7,383 nucleotides of DNA from an uncultured Oxalobacteraceae bacterium (GTDB taxonomy: Bacteria > Pseudomonadota > Gammaproteobacteria > Burkholderiales > Burkholderiaceae): positions 1 to 7,383 of the forward strand of contig CAMLDH010000194.1 in assembly GCA_946478765.1 (NCBI GenBank), read 5' to 3'. The notes below the pieces were generated by a model that saw nothing but the letters and a program-made list of their open reading frames with translations, was not told the DNA's origin and searched no databases. Both the position numbers and the translations under genes were made by a program. Below are positions 1 to 6,739 of the stretch, one piece after another; position 1 is the stretch's first letter, and each line of letters opens with the position of its first letter.

Positions 1-8
1 ATAATTCG

Positions 9-37
9 TTGGTAAATGTCCATATTGGGACTACACT
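9..37 (+). promoter_or_regulatory. Candidate sigma-70 promoter of the toxin-antitoxin module
   Basis: TTGGTA (9-14) and TACACT (32-37) each match the -35 and -10 consensus at 4 of 6 positions and are separated by the ideal 17 bases. They lie about 44 bases upstream of the antitoxin start. The spacer holds a short inverted repeat, GTCC (18-21) and GGAC (28-31), that could be the autoregulatory operator common in type II modules. Both elements are weak matches in AT-rich DNA, so this is a candidate only. Confidence 0.35.
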
Positions 38-70
38 GCAAATAAAAGCCGCATTGGCCCTTCCTTAATC

Positions 71-76
71 AGGTGA
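71..76 (+). promoter_or_regulatory. Ribosome binding site of the antitoxin gene
   Basis: AGGTGA lies four bases before the ATG at 81. It supports that start over the in-frame ATG at 132, which has no comparable purine-rich stretch in front of it. Confidence 0.6.
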
Positions 77-80
77 AATC

Positions 81-494
81 ATGCGTACCTGCCATATCGA
101 GAGCGCCCCGTCCAAAAACACTGCGCAAGCCATGTCTGGCGCCGCTATCCGCGCGTTCGGCAATATTTCGCAATTGTGGCAGCTCGGGGTCGAAGAACAA
201 CTGACACTGCTGGGCGATCCGCCGCGCTCGACTTTTTACAAATGGAAAAAGCAACCGGAAACTGCCCATCTCGGGCGCGACACACTGGAGCGGATCTCCT
301 ACCTGCTCGGCATCTACAAAGCCTTGCAAATCCTGCTGCCGGAACCGAAGGCAGCCGATAGCTGGATCAAGAAGCCGAATGCGGCACCTTTGTTCGGCGG
401 CAAAAGCGCACTGGACCGCATGTTGTCGGGAAACGTGTCCGACCTGTATGTGGTGCGCCAGTATCTTGACGCGATGCGCGGTGGCTGGGCCTGA
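81..494 (+). CDS. Xre/MbcA/ParS-type antitoxin of a RES toxin-antitoxin module
   Basis: This 137-residue protein is the probable antitoxin that neutralises the RES toxin encoded next to it and, as known for the family, represses its own operon. Residues about 25-88 form a helical Xre-like DNA-binding region (FGNISQLWQL, then STFYKWKKQPE, then TLERISYLLGIYKALQILLP). Residues 95-132 are the toxin-binding domain (DUF2384 type), with the signature W95, N100, L104-F105-G106-G107, S109-A110-L111-D112 and VVRQYLDAMRGGW at the C terminus. In characterised Xre-RES complexes this C-terminal end reaches into the toxin active site. The start at 81 has a good ribosome binding site. An ATG at codon 18 is the alternative and would remove only a non-conserved leader. 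The stop codon (492-494) shares one base with the toxin ATG, so the genes are probably translationally coupled. Family assignment is from motifs recognised by eye. Confidence 0.87.
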   Translation: MRTCHIESAPSKNTAQAMSGAAIRAFGNISQLWQLGVEEQLTLLGDPPRSTFYKWKKQPETAHLGRDTLERISYLLGIYKALQILLPEPKAADSWIKKPNAAPLFGGKSALDRMLSGNVSDLYVVRQYLDAMRGGWA

Positions 495-1162
495 TGTATC
501 CGCTTGCGCAAATCGACTGGCACCCGGCCTATCGTCTCGTTCCTACCCGATTCCCTTCCATCGACCTGTTCGACCGGGTCGCTTCGGCGAACGACTTCGA
601 TGCGTTATACGCACTCGAAGCGATGACCAACGAGCGCATCCGCGATGAAGTGGGCAACATTGAATTGGTGCCGAGGGATGAACGCGTATACGGCCCAGGC
701 AGCGGCCCAATCATGGCCGCATTTACGCATTTGAATCCGCACGGCAGCCGCTTCAGCGACGGGAGCTATGGTGTGTTCTACGCCGCGAGGGAAAGAGAAG
801 CCGCGATCGCGGAAACCAAGTACCACCAGTCCAAGTTTTTGCTGGCGACCAATGAGTCGCCGATCCAGCTGCAGATGCGGGTCTATCATGTCGAGGTGTC
901 GGGGCAGCTGCATGACTTGCGCGCACTGGATCGCGATGATGCGATTTACCACTCAAGTTCTTACGCCGCGGCACAAATGCTGGGCAAGCAATTGCGCATG
1001 CAAGGGTCGCATGGTGTGAGTTACAGCAGCGTACGGCTTGCGGAAAGAGAATGCGTCGCGATCTTCAAGACTGACGCGGTATCGAATTGTCGGCACGCGA
1101 GTCACATGCTCTATCAGTGGGATGGCGCGAAGTTTTCGGAGGTGTATGAGAAACTGGGGTAA
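494..1162 (+). CDS. RES-domain toxin (predicted NAD+-consuming enzyme)
   Basis: This 222-residue protein is the predicted toxin. RES-domain toxins studied elsewhere arrest growth by breaking down NAD+ (glycohydrolase or phosphorylase), and one relative instead ADP-ribosylates a host enzyme; which applies here cannot be read from the sequence. The family-defining residues are visible: R86 in SRFSDGSYGVFYAARE, Y96, E107 at the end of the REAAIAE helix, and S179 in GVSYSSVR. The fold is entered by WHPAYRLVPTRFPS (residues 9-22). The serine motif is usually YPSVR; here it is YSSVR, a mild variation that keeps the serine and arginine. There is no signal peptide or membrane segment, so it should act in the cytoplasm. 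Length is normal for the longer RES toxins. The ATG lies inside the antitoxin stop (TGATG) with only a weak GGTGG upstream, which suggests synthesis depends on translation of the antitoxin. The frame is intact, so the toxin is probably functional. Confidence 0.88.
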   Translation: MYPLAQIDWHPAYRLVPTRFPSIDLFDRVASANDFDALYALEAMTNERIRDEVGNIELVPRDERVYGPGSGPIMAAFTHLNPHGSRFSDGSYGVFYAAREREAAIAETKYHQSKFLLATNESPIQLQMRVYHVEVSGQLHDLRALDRDDAIYHSSSYAAAQMLGKQLRMQGSHGVSYSSVRLAERECVAIFKTDAVSNCRHASHMLYQWDGAKFSEVYEKLG

Positions 1163-1169
1163 GAATAAG

Positions 1170-1187
1170 AGCACTCTTAGCACTCTT
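1170..1187. repeat. Two tandem copies of a 9-base repeat after the toxin gene
   Basis: AGCACTCTT occurs at 1170-1178 and again directly at 1179-1187, eight bases after the toxin stop codon. The first copy also completes a short palindrome (AAGAG-CA-CTCTT, 1167-1178). It may be a chance duplication or a remnant of a junction. No function can be assigned. Confidence 0.5.
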
Positions 1188-1213
1188 GCCTGGCCCGCTA
1201 TTGTGAAGAAATG

Positions 1214-1252
1214 AAAAAAAGGGGTTACGCCGAAACGTAACCCCTTGATTTT
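1214..1252 (-). terminator. Bidirectional intrinsic terminator between the toxin gene and the tRNA/rpoD operon
   Basis: A perfect 9-bp stem (GGGGTTACG 1221-1229 with CGTAACCCC 1236-1244) closes a six-base loop and can be extended by two A-T pairs. Read on the - strand it is followed by seven T residues (the A run at 1214-1220), a strong intrinsic terminator placed just after the tRNA 3' end. Read on the + strand it is followed by TTGATTTT, so it can also end the toxin transcript, less efficiently. Confidence 0.88.
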
Positions 1253-1254
1253 AC

Positions 1255-1333
<79 letters not shown>

Positions 1334-1348
1334 GCTAAACTTTACTAA

Positions 1349-3835
1349 TTAGCTGCCTTCCAGGAAGCTCTTCAACTTGTCGGAGCGAGATGGATGACGC
1401 AGCTTGCGCAGCGCTTTTGCCTCTATCTGACGAATCCGTTCGCGGGTGACGTCAAACTGCTTGCCGACTTCTTCCAGTGTATGGTCGGTCGACATTTCGA
1501 TACCGAAACGCATACGCAGCACTTTTGCTTCGCGCGGCGTCAGTGAGTCTAGCACGTCTTTCACCACGCCACGCATCGAGGCATGCAAGGCGGCATCGGC
1601 CGGCGCCAGCGTGTTGTTGTCTTCGATGAAGTCGCCCAGATGCGAATCGTCGTCGTCGCCGATCGGCGTTTCCATGGAGATCGGTTCTTTCGCGATCTTC
1701 ATGATCTTGCGGATCTTGTCTTCCGGCATTTCCATCTTGATCGCGAGCGTTGCCGGATCCGGTTCTGCACCGGTTTCCTGCAGAATCTGACGCGAGATAC
1801 GGTTCATCTTGTTAATCGTTTCGATCATGTGGACCGGGATACGGATGGTGCGGGCTTGATCCGCGATCGAACGCGTGATTGCCTGGCGAATCCACCATGT
1901 CGCATAAGTCGAGAATTTATAGCCACGCCGGTATTCGAACTTGTCCACCGCCTTCATCAAACCGATGTTGCCTTCCTGGATCAGATCGAGGAATTGCAAA
2001 CCGCGGTTGGTGTATTTTTTCGCGATCGAAATCACGAGACGCAAGTTGGCTTCCGTCATTTCGCGCTTGGCCTTGCGCGCCTTCATTTCGCCGGCAGCCA
2101 TCTTCTTGTTGATGTTGCGCAGGTCAGGCAAGGGCAACACGACGCGTGCTTGCAGGTCGATCAGTTTTTGCTGCAGTTCCTTGATGGTCGGCACGTTGCG
2201 GCCGAGAATCGCGCTGTAGGCATGCGGCGCATTGACTTCGCCATCGATCCAGTCAAGATTGGTTTCATTGCCTGGGAAAACCTTGATGAAATGGCTGCGC
2301 GGCATGCCGCATTTGTTCACCGCGACATCCAGAATCTGTTTCTCGATATGACGCACTTCATCGACTTGACCGCGCAAGGTATCGCACAGTCTTTCGACGA
2401 ATTTTGCAGTGAAGCGAATGCCCAGAAGCTCATTCGAAATTGCTTCCTGCGCTTTTATGTACGGCTTGGAGTTGTAGCCTTCTTTCTCGAAAGCCTTGCG
2501 CATCTTGTCGAAATTGGTCGAGATGGTCGCAAACTTTGCCAATGCATCACGCTGCAATTGCGCCAGTTGTTCGGCCGAGAAGCCGGCCGCGCCGGATGCA
2601 TTGCTTTCGTCTTCTTCCTCGCCCTCTTCTTCGTCTTCGTCTTCCTCGTCTTCGTCCGAAGCAACAGGCGCGGCGACGATCACCTGAACATCGGATGCAT
2701 TCGGATCAACCAAGCCATCGACGATTTCATCGATCTTGGTTTCGTCTTTTTCGATACGCTCGGCGGCGGCAAGAATTTCGGCAATCGTGGTCGGGCACGC
2801 GGAAATCGCCTGGATCATGTCCTTCAGGCCGTCTTCGATGCGCTTCGCGATTTCGATCTCGCCTTCGCGCGTCAGCAGTTCGACCGAACCCATTTCGCGC
2901 ATGTACATGCGCACCGGGTCGGTGGTACGGCCAAAGTCGGAGTCGACGGTGGACAGTGCCGCTTCTGCCGCAGCTTCTGCCTCGTCATCGCCCGTGACGG
3001 TGGCGACGTTGTCCGACAACAGCAGGGTTTCTGCATCGGGCGCGTGTTCATAGACCGCGATGCCCATGTCGTTGAACGTGCCGATGATGCCTTCGATCGC
3101 TTCCGGATCGACAATGTTTTCAGGCAAGTGGTCGTTGATTTCCGAATATGTCAGGAAACCGCGTTCCTTGCCCAGCTTGATTAGTGTTTTCAGTTTCTGG
3201 CGACGCGCTTCGAGCTCTTCTTCGCTCGCTTCGGTATCCGATGAAAACGCGTCTTTCAACAATGCTTTTTCTTTTGCCTTGCGGTCTTTTGCCTTGGCTT
3301 TGTCGACCGCCTTCAATTCGGCGCGCTCGACTGCATTCAACGCGGCGACTTCATCGTTCTCGGGTTGAAACTCTTTCGGCTTGCGACCGCGGCGGCCCGG
3401 CACTTTTACCGACGGCAACACGTAACCGGACGTGTCAATGGCGGCCAAGGCTGCGGCATCGGTCGTTTGGCTGACCGTCGATACGGCGCCGACAACCGGT
3501 TTGATCTCAGCTTTGGCCGCAGTTTTTGCCGGCTTGGTAACGGGTTTCGATTCGGATTTCTTGTTTGTCACGGAAGCTTTCGATTGCACAGGGGCTGCTT
3601 TCGCAGTCACTTTGGATAAAGGTTTTGCGTTTGATGGCGTTGCAGCGGCTTTAGTGCCCGCTTTGGGCATCGCTTTCGGCGCCATCTTGGAAGATTTCTC
3701 CGCAGTCACACTGGGCTTTGCCGCTTTGGCTTTGCCTGCCGCCGTCTTTTTCGGGGCAGGCTTGGCGGCCGCCGGCTTTGCATTTTTTGCAGAAGGTGTC
3801 AGGGTTTTCGCGGATTTCGTCATTGCGCTCGCCAT
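1349..3835 (-). CDS. rpoD: RNA polymerase housekeeping sigma factor RpoD (sigma-70) with a long basic N-terminal extension
   Basis: This is the primary sigma factor that directs RNA polymerase to -10/-35 promoters. It has 828 residues against about 613 in E. coli. Residues 1-125 are a Lys/Ala/Pro-rich low-complexity tail, followed by an AT-hook-like GRRGRKPK (147-154). Region 1.1 covers about 211-275 ([19 protein letters not shown]). Region 1.2 is about 304-335 ([12 protein letters not shown]). The non-conserved region, about 336-585, contains an acidic run (D394-E410). Region 2 is about 592-665 ([17 protein letters not shown], then [17 protein letters not shown]). Region 3 is about 668-745 and region 4 about 760-828, with the helix-turn-helix [19 protein letters not shown] at 796-814. 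All core-binding and promoter-reading motifs are intact. The ATG at 3835 is the first start after an in-frame stop, but no clear ribosome binding site precedes it; the ATG at codon 5 is an alternative. The gene follows dnaG after a 248-base gap with its own promoter. Confidence 0.98.
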   Translation of the reverse strand: MASAMTKSAKTLTPSAKNAKPAAAKPAPKKTAAGKAKAAKPSVTAEKSSKMAPKAMPKAGTKAAATPSNAKPLSKVTAKAAPVQSKASVTNKKSESKPVTKPAKTAAKAEIKPVVGAVSTVSQTTDAAALAAIDTSGYVLPSVKVPGRRGRKPKEFQPENDEVAALNAVERAELKAVDKAKAKDRKAKEKALLKDAFSSDTEASEEELEARRQKLKTLIKLGKERGFLTYSEINDHLPENIVDPEAIEGIIGTFNDMGIAVYEHAPDAETLLLSDNVATVTGDDEAEAAAEAALSTVDSDFGRTTDPVRMYMREMGSVELLTREGEIEIAKRIEDGLKDMIQAISACPTTIAEILAAAERIEKDETKIDEIVDGLVDPNASDVQVIVAAPVASDEDEEDEDEEEGEEEDESNASGAAGFSAEQLAQLQRDALAKFATISTNFDKMRKAFEKEGYNSKPYIKAQEAISNELLGIRFTAKFVERLCDTLRGQVDEVRHIEKQILDVAVNKCGMPRSHFIKVFPGNETNLDWIDGEVNAPHAYSAILGRNVPTIKELQQKLIDLQARVVLPLPDLRNINKKMAAGEMKARKAKREMTEANLRLVISIAKKYTNRGLQFLDLIQEGNIGLMKAVDKFEYRRGYKFSTYATWWIRQAITRSIADQARTIRIPVHMIETINKMNRISRQILQETGAEPDPATLAIKMEMPEDKIRKIMKIAKEPISMETPIGDDDDSHLGDFIEDNNTLAPADAALHASMRGVVKDVLDSLTPREAKVLRMRFGIEMSTDHTLEEVGKQFDVTRERIRQIEAKALRKLRHPSRSDKLKSFLEGS

Positions 3836-4028
3836 GGAATCAACTATAACAACTTGGTTGCTCTTGCCGCGTACAGCAAGCTGCGCGCGTGAAACCGATT
3901 TATGCGCATTTCAATGGCTTGCATCCGCCCGCGCAATATTTTCTGATTCGATTCTCTTCCGATCCTTTTCGTCCGCCAAATGTAATTCACTGCCCGACGG
4001 AATACCTCCTAAGACCTTGAATCAAAAG
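3836..4028 (-). promoter_or_regulatory. Long rpoD 5' leader with an orphan AGGAGG and a possible upstream ORF
   Basis: If transcription starts near 4028, rpoD has an untranslated leader of roughly 190 bases. A perfect AGGAGG (minus strand, 4010-4005) lies in it, but no ATG, GTG or TTG follows at normal spacing. The nearest start is a GTG at 3990-3988, 14 bases further on. From it a 48-codon frame encoding a basic peptide (beginning VNYIWRTKRIG) runs to a TAG at 3846-3844, eight bases before the rpoD ATG. Because rpoD lacks its own visible Shine-Dalgarno sequence, coupling to this frame is conceivable. The peptide resembles nothing I know, and the reading frame may be chance. Confidence 0.3.
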
Positions 4029-4034
4029 CTTTTA

Positions 4035-4064
4035 ATTATAGCATAGAGCATACTTTTGCTCCAA
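4035..4064 (-). promoter_or_regulatory. Strong extended -10 promoter for rpoD
   Basis: On the - strand a perfect TATAAT (4040-4035) is preceded directly by TGC, giving an extended -10 element. A -35-like TTGGAG (4064-4059) lies 18 bases upstream. The site begins 20 bases after the dnaG stop codon. It would let rpoD and the tRNA be transcribed independently of rpsU-dnaG, matching the known internal rpoD promoters of this operon in other bacteria. The spacer contains an inverted repeat, GAGCA (4046-4050) and TGCTC (4057-4061). Confidence 0.72.
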
Positions 4065-4083
4065 TATTACCAATCCGACAAGC

Positions 4084-5880
4084 TCATCGTTGTGCAATTT
4101 CCGTCTCTGCCTGACGCCGCAATTGCTCTTGTTGCACCGTGAGTTCACGGTAACGCGTACGCGCTTCTTCTGCACCCAATCCAGACGCCGCCAATTGATC
4201 GAGTTCGCCTTTCAACAGTTTCATTTTAGTCTGCCTGATCGCGCCGGCAAGTTCCAGACGTGCAGCGTCAATTTCCGACTCCGGCTCTGCTGCAATTTCG
4301 GCAATCATCGGCTCGAAATCGGCGCCGCCGACGCGCAACACTTCCGCCAGTGCAGCAAAATTGGCTTGCGTACCCATGGCCTGACTGGCAGTAATCAGTT
4401 GCCCCCACATTTCCGCATAATCCGGCGCCAGTTGCGCCACGGCTATCACCGCAGTGTGATCCAGCTCAAGCGCCAGCGCCGGATGCGCGACCAGCAAGCG
4501 CATGATCTGGCGTTCCAAGCCGACCGGCGCGGTACGCTTGCTCTTGGGTGGCGCAATGCGCGCACGCGCCACCGGTTGCGCCAGCTCAAACAATGCTTCG
4601 ATTTCTGCCGGCGTGGTGTGCGTCGCTTGCGCAAGACTGCGCACGATTTGCAAGCGCAGTGCCGAGGGTGGCATGCTTTGCAACAGCGGTTTTGCATCGA
4701 ACTGCGCGCGCGCGCGGCCTTCCGACGAATTCAAGTCATTACCTGCGAGGACTTCCTTGATCAGGAATTGCGACAATGGCATCGCATCGTGCACTTGCTG
4801 CTCGAAGGCTTCTGCACCCAACTCGCGCACATAACTATCGGGATCGTGTTCGGTCGGCAGGAACAGGAATTTGATGATCTTGTTGTCGGTTGCATGCGGC
4901 AAGCTTGCATCCAGTGCGCGCCGAGCAGCACGTCGCCCAGCGGCATCGCCATCAAAGCTGAAAATCACGTGATCGGTCTGGCGCAACAGCTTTTGCACAT
5001 GGATCGGCGTACAAGCGGTGCCCAGCGTGGCGACCGCTTGCGGAAAACCCAGTTGCGCTAATGCCACGACGTCCATGTAACCCTCGGTCACCAATGCATA
5101 ACCCGCGTCGCGAATTGCCTGACGCGCCTCGAACAAGCCATACAACTCGCTTCCCTTTTGAAATAAGGGTGTCTCGGGAGAATTCAAGTACTTGGGTTCG
5201 CCCTTGTCGAGCACGCGGCCGCCGAAGCCGATCACTTGTCCTTTGGTATTGCGGATCGGGAACATGATGCGATCACGGAAGCGGTCGTAGCGCTTGCGAT
5301 TCGCGCCCTCTTCATCGGTGCGATCGATCACCAGCCCCGATTCAGCCAAGGCGACATCTTCATAATCGGCAAATACCGCGCGCAGGCTGTCCCAGCCTTC
5401 AGGCGCGTACCCCAACCCGAACTTCGCGGCGATTTCCCCGGTCAAGCCGCGCCCCTTCAGGTAATTGACCGCATGTGGCGCGCCGCGCAATTGGTGGCGA
5501 TAAAAATCGCACGCGCGCGTCATTGCTTCCGATAGTGCAAGACTTTTTGCCTGGTGTTCCGCCCGTTGCGCGGGCGGCAGCTTGTCGTCGCTTTCCGGCA
5601 CGGCCATGCCGACGTTTTGCGCGAGGTCTTTGACCGCCTCGACAAAGCCCATGCCGGAATATTCGATCAGAAAACCGATCGCGGTACCATGCGCACCGCA
5701 GCCGAAGCAGTGATAAAACTGCTTGGTCGGGCTGACCGTGAAACTGGGCGATTTTTCGTTGTGAAACGGGCACAAGCCCATGAAATTCGCGCCCCCCTTC
5801 TTCAATTGCACGTAGCGACCCACCACATCGACGATATCGATGCGAGTGAGTAGATCCTGAATGAAGGATTGCGGAATCAC
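4084..5880 (-). CDS. dnaG: DNA primase DnaG
   Basis: DnaG makes the short RNA primers for the replication fork and works with DnaB helicase. The 598-residue length is close to the E. coli enzyme (581). The N-terminal CHC2 zinc-binding domain has C37-x2-H40 and C58-x2-C61. The RNA polymerase domain follows, with YDRFRDRIMFPI (198-209), KYLNSPET (230-237), and the TOPRIM catalytic residues E266 in TEGYMDVV, D310 and D312 in SFDGDAAG, and D346/D348 in HDPDSY. The C-terminal part, about 450-598, is the variable DnaB-binding domain. The start is a GTG, and it is the only possible one because a TGA lies in frame three codons upstream. No Shine-Dalgarno sequence is visible before it, which should keep translation low. 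The gene lies 41 bases after yqeY without a terminator, so the two are co-transcribed. Confidence 0.98.
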   Translation of the reverse strand: MIPQSFIQDLLTRIDIVDVVGRYVQLKKGGANFMGLCPFHNEKSPSFTVSPTKQFYHCFGCGAHGTAIGFLIEYSGMGFVEAVKDLAQNVGMAVPESDDKLPPAQRAEHQAKSLALSEAMTRACDFYRHQLRGAPHAVNYLKGRGLTGEIAAKFGLGYAPEGWDSLRAVFADYEDVALAESGLVIDRTDEEGANRKRYDRFRDRIMFPIRNTKGQVIGFGGRVLDKGEPKYLNSPETPLFQKGSELYGLFEARQAIRDAGYALVTEGYMDVVALAQLGFPQAVATLGTACTPIHVQKLLRQTDHVIFSFDGDAAGRRAARRALDASLPHATDNKIIKFLFLPTEHDPDSYVRELGAEAFEQQVHDAMPLSQFLIKEVLAGNDLNSSEGRARAQFDAKPLLQSMPPSALRLQIVRSLAQATHTTPAEIEALFELAQPVARARIAPPKSKRTAPVGLERQIMRLLVAHPALALELDHTAVIAVAQLAPDYAEMWGQLITASQAMGTQANFAALAEVLRVGGADFEPMIAEIAAEPESEIDAARLELAGAIRQTKMKLLKGELDQLAASGLGAEEARTRYRELTVQQEQLRRQAETEIAQR

Positions 5881-5921
5881 GGCAGTTCAGTGGCGCGAAG
5901 CGTCTTTCTGCACAAGAATGC

Positions 5922-6371
5922 TCAGGCTTTGGTCAACGCCGCCTTCACCAGACCGGACACGGCGGTCATGTCGGCACGGCCGGCGAGTTTGGCTTTCAAC
6001 ACGGCCATGACCTTGCCCATGTCTTGCGGGCCGGCGGCACCGGTTTCGGCAACAGCGGCAACCACCGCAGCCTGCACTTCGGCATCCGACAATGCTGCGG
6101 GCATGTAATGGGACAGCACGGCGACTTCGGCTTTCTCGATATCGGCCAGATCCTGGCGGCCGCCGGCTTCAAACTGACTGATCGAATCCTTGCGCTGCTT
6201 GATCATCTTTTCGATGATCGCGAGGATATGCGTGTCGTTCAGCTCGACGCGCTCATCGACTTCCTTCTGTTTCATTGCCGCGGTCAGCAAGCGTATCGTA
6301 CCGAGCTTGGCAGTTTCCTTGGCGCGCATCGCGGCCTTCATGTCCTCGGTGATTTGTTCTTTCAAGCTCAT
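5922..6371 (-). CDS. yqeY: GatB/YqeY-domain protein
   Basis: This 149-residue cytoplasmic protein belongs to the YqeY family, which shares the C-terminal helical domain of the GatB subunit of tRNA-dependent amidotransferase. A role in tRNA or translation biology is assumed from that similarity, but no activity is established. Conserved stretches are LKEQITEDMKAAMRAKE at the N terminus, TIRLLTAAMKQKEVDER (25-41), KMIKQRKDSISQFEAGGR (55-72), DMGKVMAVLKAKLAGRADM (117-135) and a short helix to the end. The length is typical. I chose the ATG at 6371 because GGAGG (6381-6377) lies five bases upstream. The ATG four codons earlier (6383) overlaps that ribosome binding site and would add the non-conserved MEDC. 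The gene sits between rpsU and dnaG, a common arrangement in proteobacteria, and is reached only by transcription passing the hairpins after rpsU. Confidence 0.94.
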   Translation of the reverse strand: MSLKEQITEDMKAAMRAKETAKLGTIRLLTAAMKQKEVDERVELNDTHILAIIEKMIKQRKDSISQFEAGGRQDLADIEKAEVAVLSHYMPAALSDAEVQAAVVAAVAETGAAGPQDMGKVMAVLKAKLAGRADMTAVSGLVKAALTKA

Positions 6372-6376
6372 GCAAT

Positions 6377-6381
6377 CCTCC
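6377..6381 (-). promoter_or_regulatory. Ribosome binding site that sets the yqeY start
   Basis: GGAGG on the - strand, five bases before the ATG at 6371. It is the best-placed Shine-Dalgarno sequence in the operon, in contrast to rpsU, dnaG and rpoD, which show only weak or no sites. Confidence 0.75.
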
Positions 6382-6422
6382 AACGTTGATCAACATTCAA
6401 ATCCCAACCACCATTAAACGCC

Positions 6423-6456
6423 AAAACCCGCCGCGGACTTGAACCGGAGCGGGTTT
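6423..6456 (-). terminator. Attenuator-like terminator between rpsU and yqeY
   Basis: On the - strand an 8-bp stem (AAACCCGC 6456-6449 with GCGGGTTT 6431-6424) continues through a wobble pair and one mismatch into three further pairs, closing the seven-base loop TTCAAGT (6443-6437). It ends in TTTT, then GG, so the T tract is short and termination is likely partial. In E. coli a leaky terminator after rpsU keeps S21 output far above DnaG; this hairpin is in the equivalent place and probably does the same. Confidence 0.68.
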
Positions 6457-6460
6457 GCGA

Positions 6461-6484
6461 TCCAACCGCACAATGTGCGGTGGA
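6461..6484 (-). promoter_or_regulatory. Second hairpin directly after rpsU
   Basis: ACCGCAC (6465-6471) and GTGCGGT (6475-6481) form a perfect 7-bp stem with a three-base loop. Three more pairs (6461-6463 with 6482-6484) follow past one bulged base. It begins four bases after the rpsU stop codon and has no T tract. It may stabilise the rpsU mRNA 3' end or help the neighbouring terminator. Confidence 0.6.
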
Positions 6485-6488
6485 AATA

Positions 6489-6701
6489 TTAGTAGAGCTT
6501 TTTCGGCAATTGCTGGCTGCGGATGCGCTTGTAGTGGCGCTTCACGGCAGCGGCGAGCTTGCGCTTGCGCTCAGCAGTCGGCTTCTCGTAAAACTCGCGC
6601 GCACGCAACTCGGTCAGCAGACCGGTTTTTTCAATAGTGCGCTTGAAGCGACGCATAGCGACTTCGAACGGCTCGTTTTCTTTAAGGCGGATTGTGGTCA
6701 T
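6489..6701 (-). CDS. rpsU: 30S ribosomal protein S21
   Basis: S21 is a small, very basic protein on the platform of the 30S subunit near the 3' end of 16S rRNA, and it supports initiation on natural mRNAs. The 70-residue product has the family signature [20 protein letters not shown] (residues 8-27), then [17 protein letters not shown] (32-48) and a basic C-terminal tail ending KKLY. Length matches the E. coli protein (71). The ATG at 6701 fits the conserved N terminus. Only a weak GAG precedes it, so translation initiation does not rely on a strong Shine-Dalgarno pairing. It is the first gene of the operon and has its own promoter about 40 bases upstream. Confidence 0.98.
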   Translation of the reverse strand: MTTIRLKENEPFEVAMRRFKRTIEKTGLLTELRAREFYEKPTAERKRKLAAAVKRHYKRIRSQQLPKKLY

Positions 6702-6739
6702 GTACTAACTCAAGCCAAGGTTTTATGGGAAAGACGGCG

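Noticed and set aside
1..1254. Attachment-site duplicate of the tRNA 3' end on the toxin side
   Set aside because: I looked for the sequence of 1255-1280 elsewhere in the left region and saw only matches of about six bases, no more than chance.
1583..3184. Long open frame on the + strand opposite rpoD
   Set aside because: It is antisense to the well-conserved sigma factor coding sequence, its protein resembles nothing known, and the composition is as expected from reverse reading of rpoD codons.
3856..3885. Hairpin-like arms CTTGC/GCAAG in the rpoD leader as a terminator or riboswitch
   Set aside because: The stem is only about five base pairs, has no T tract, and the leader shows no recognisable riboswitch core.
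3432..4046. Open frame on the + strand over the rpoD 5' end and promoter
   Set aside because: The Ala/Phe-rich product is the antisense of the Lys/Ala-rich RpoD tail. No supporting start signal or family.
4090..5061. Long open frame on the + strand opposite dnaG
   Set aside because: It lies wholly antisense to the conserved primase gene and shows no recognisable motif or ribosome binding site.
6372..6383. Earlier ATG for yqeY, adding four residues
   Set aside because: That ATG overlaps the GGAGG that is correctly spaced for the ATG at 6371, and the family N terminus begins at MSLKEQI.
6423..6484. A tRNA gene or tRNA remnant in the rpsU-yqeY gap
   Set aside because: Only a T-arm-like loop is present. 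There is no matching anticodon arm or acceptor, and the upstream hairpin has a three-base loop.
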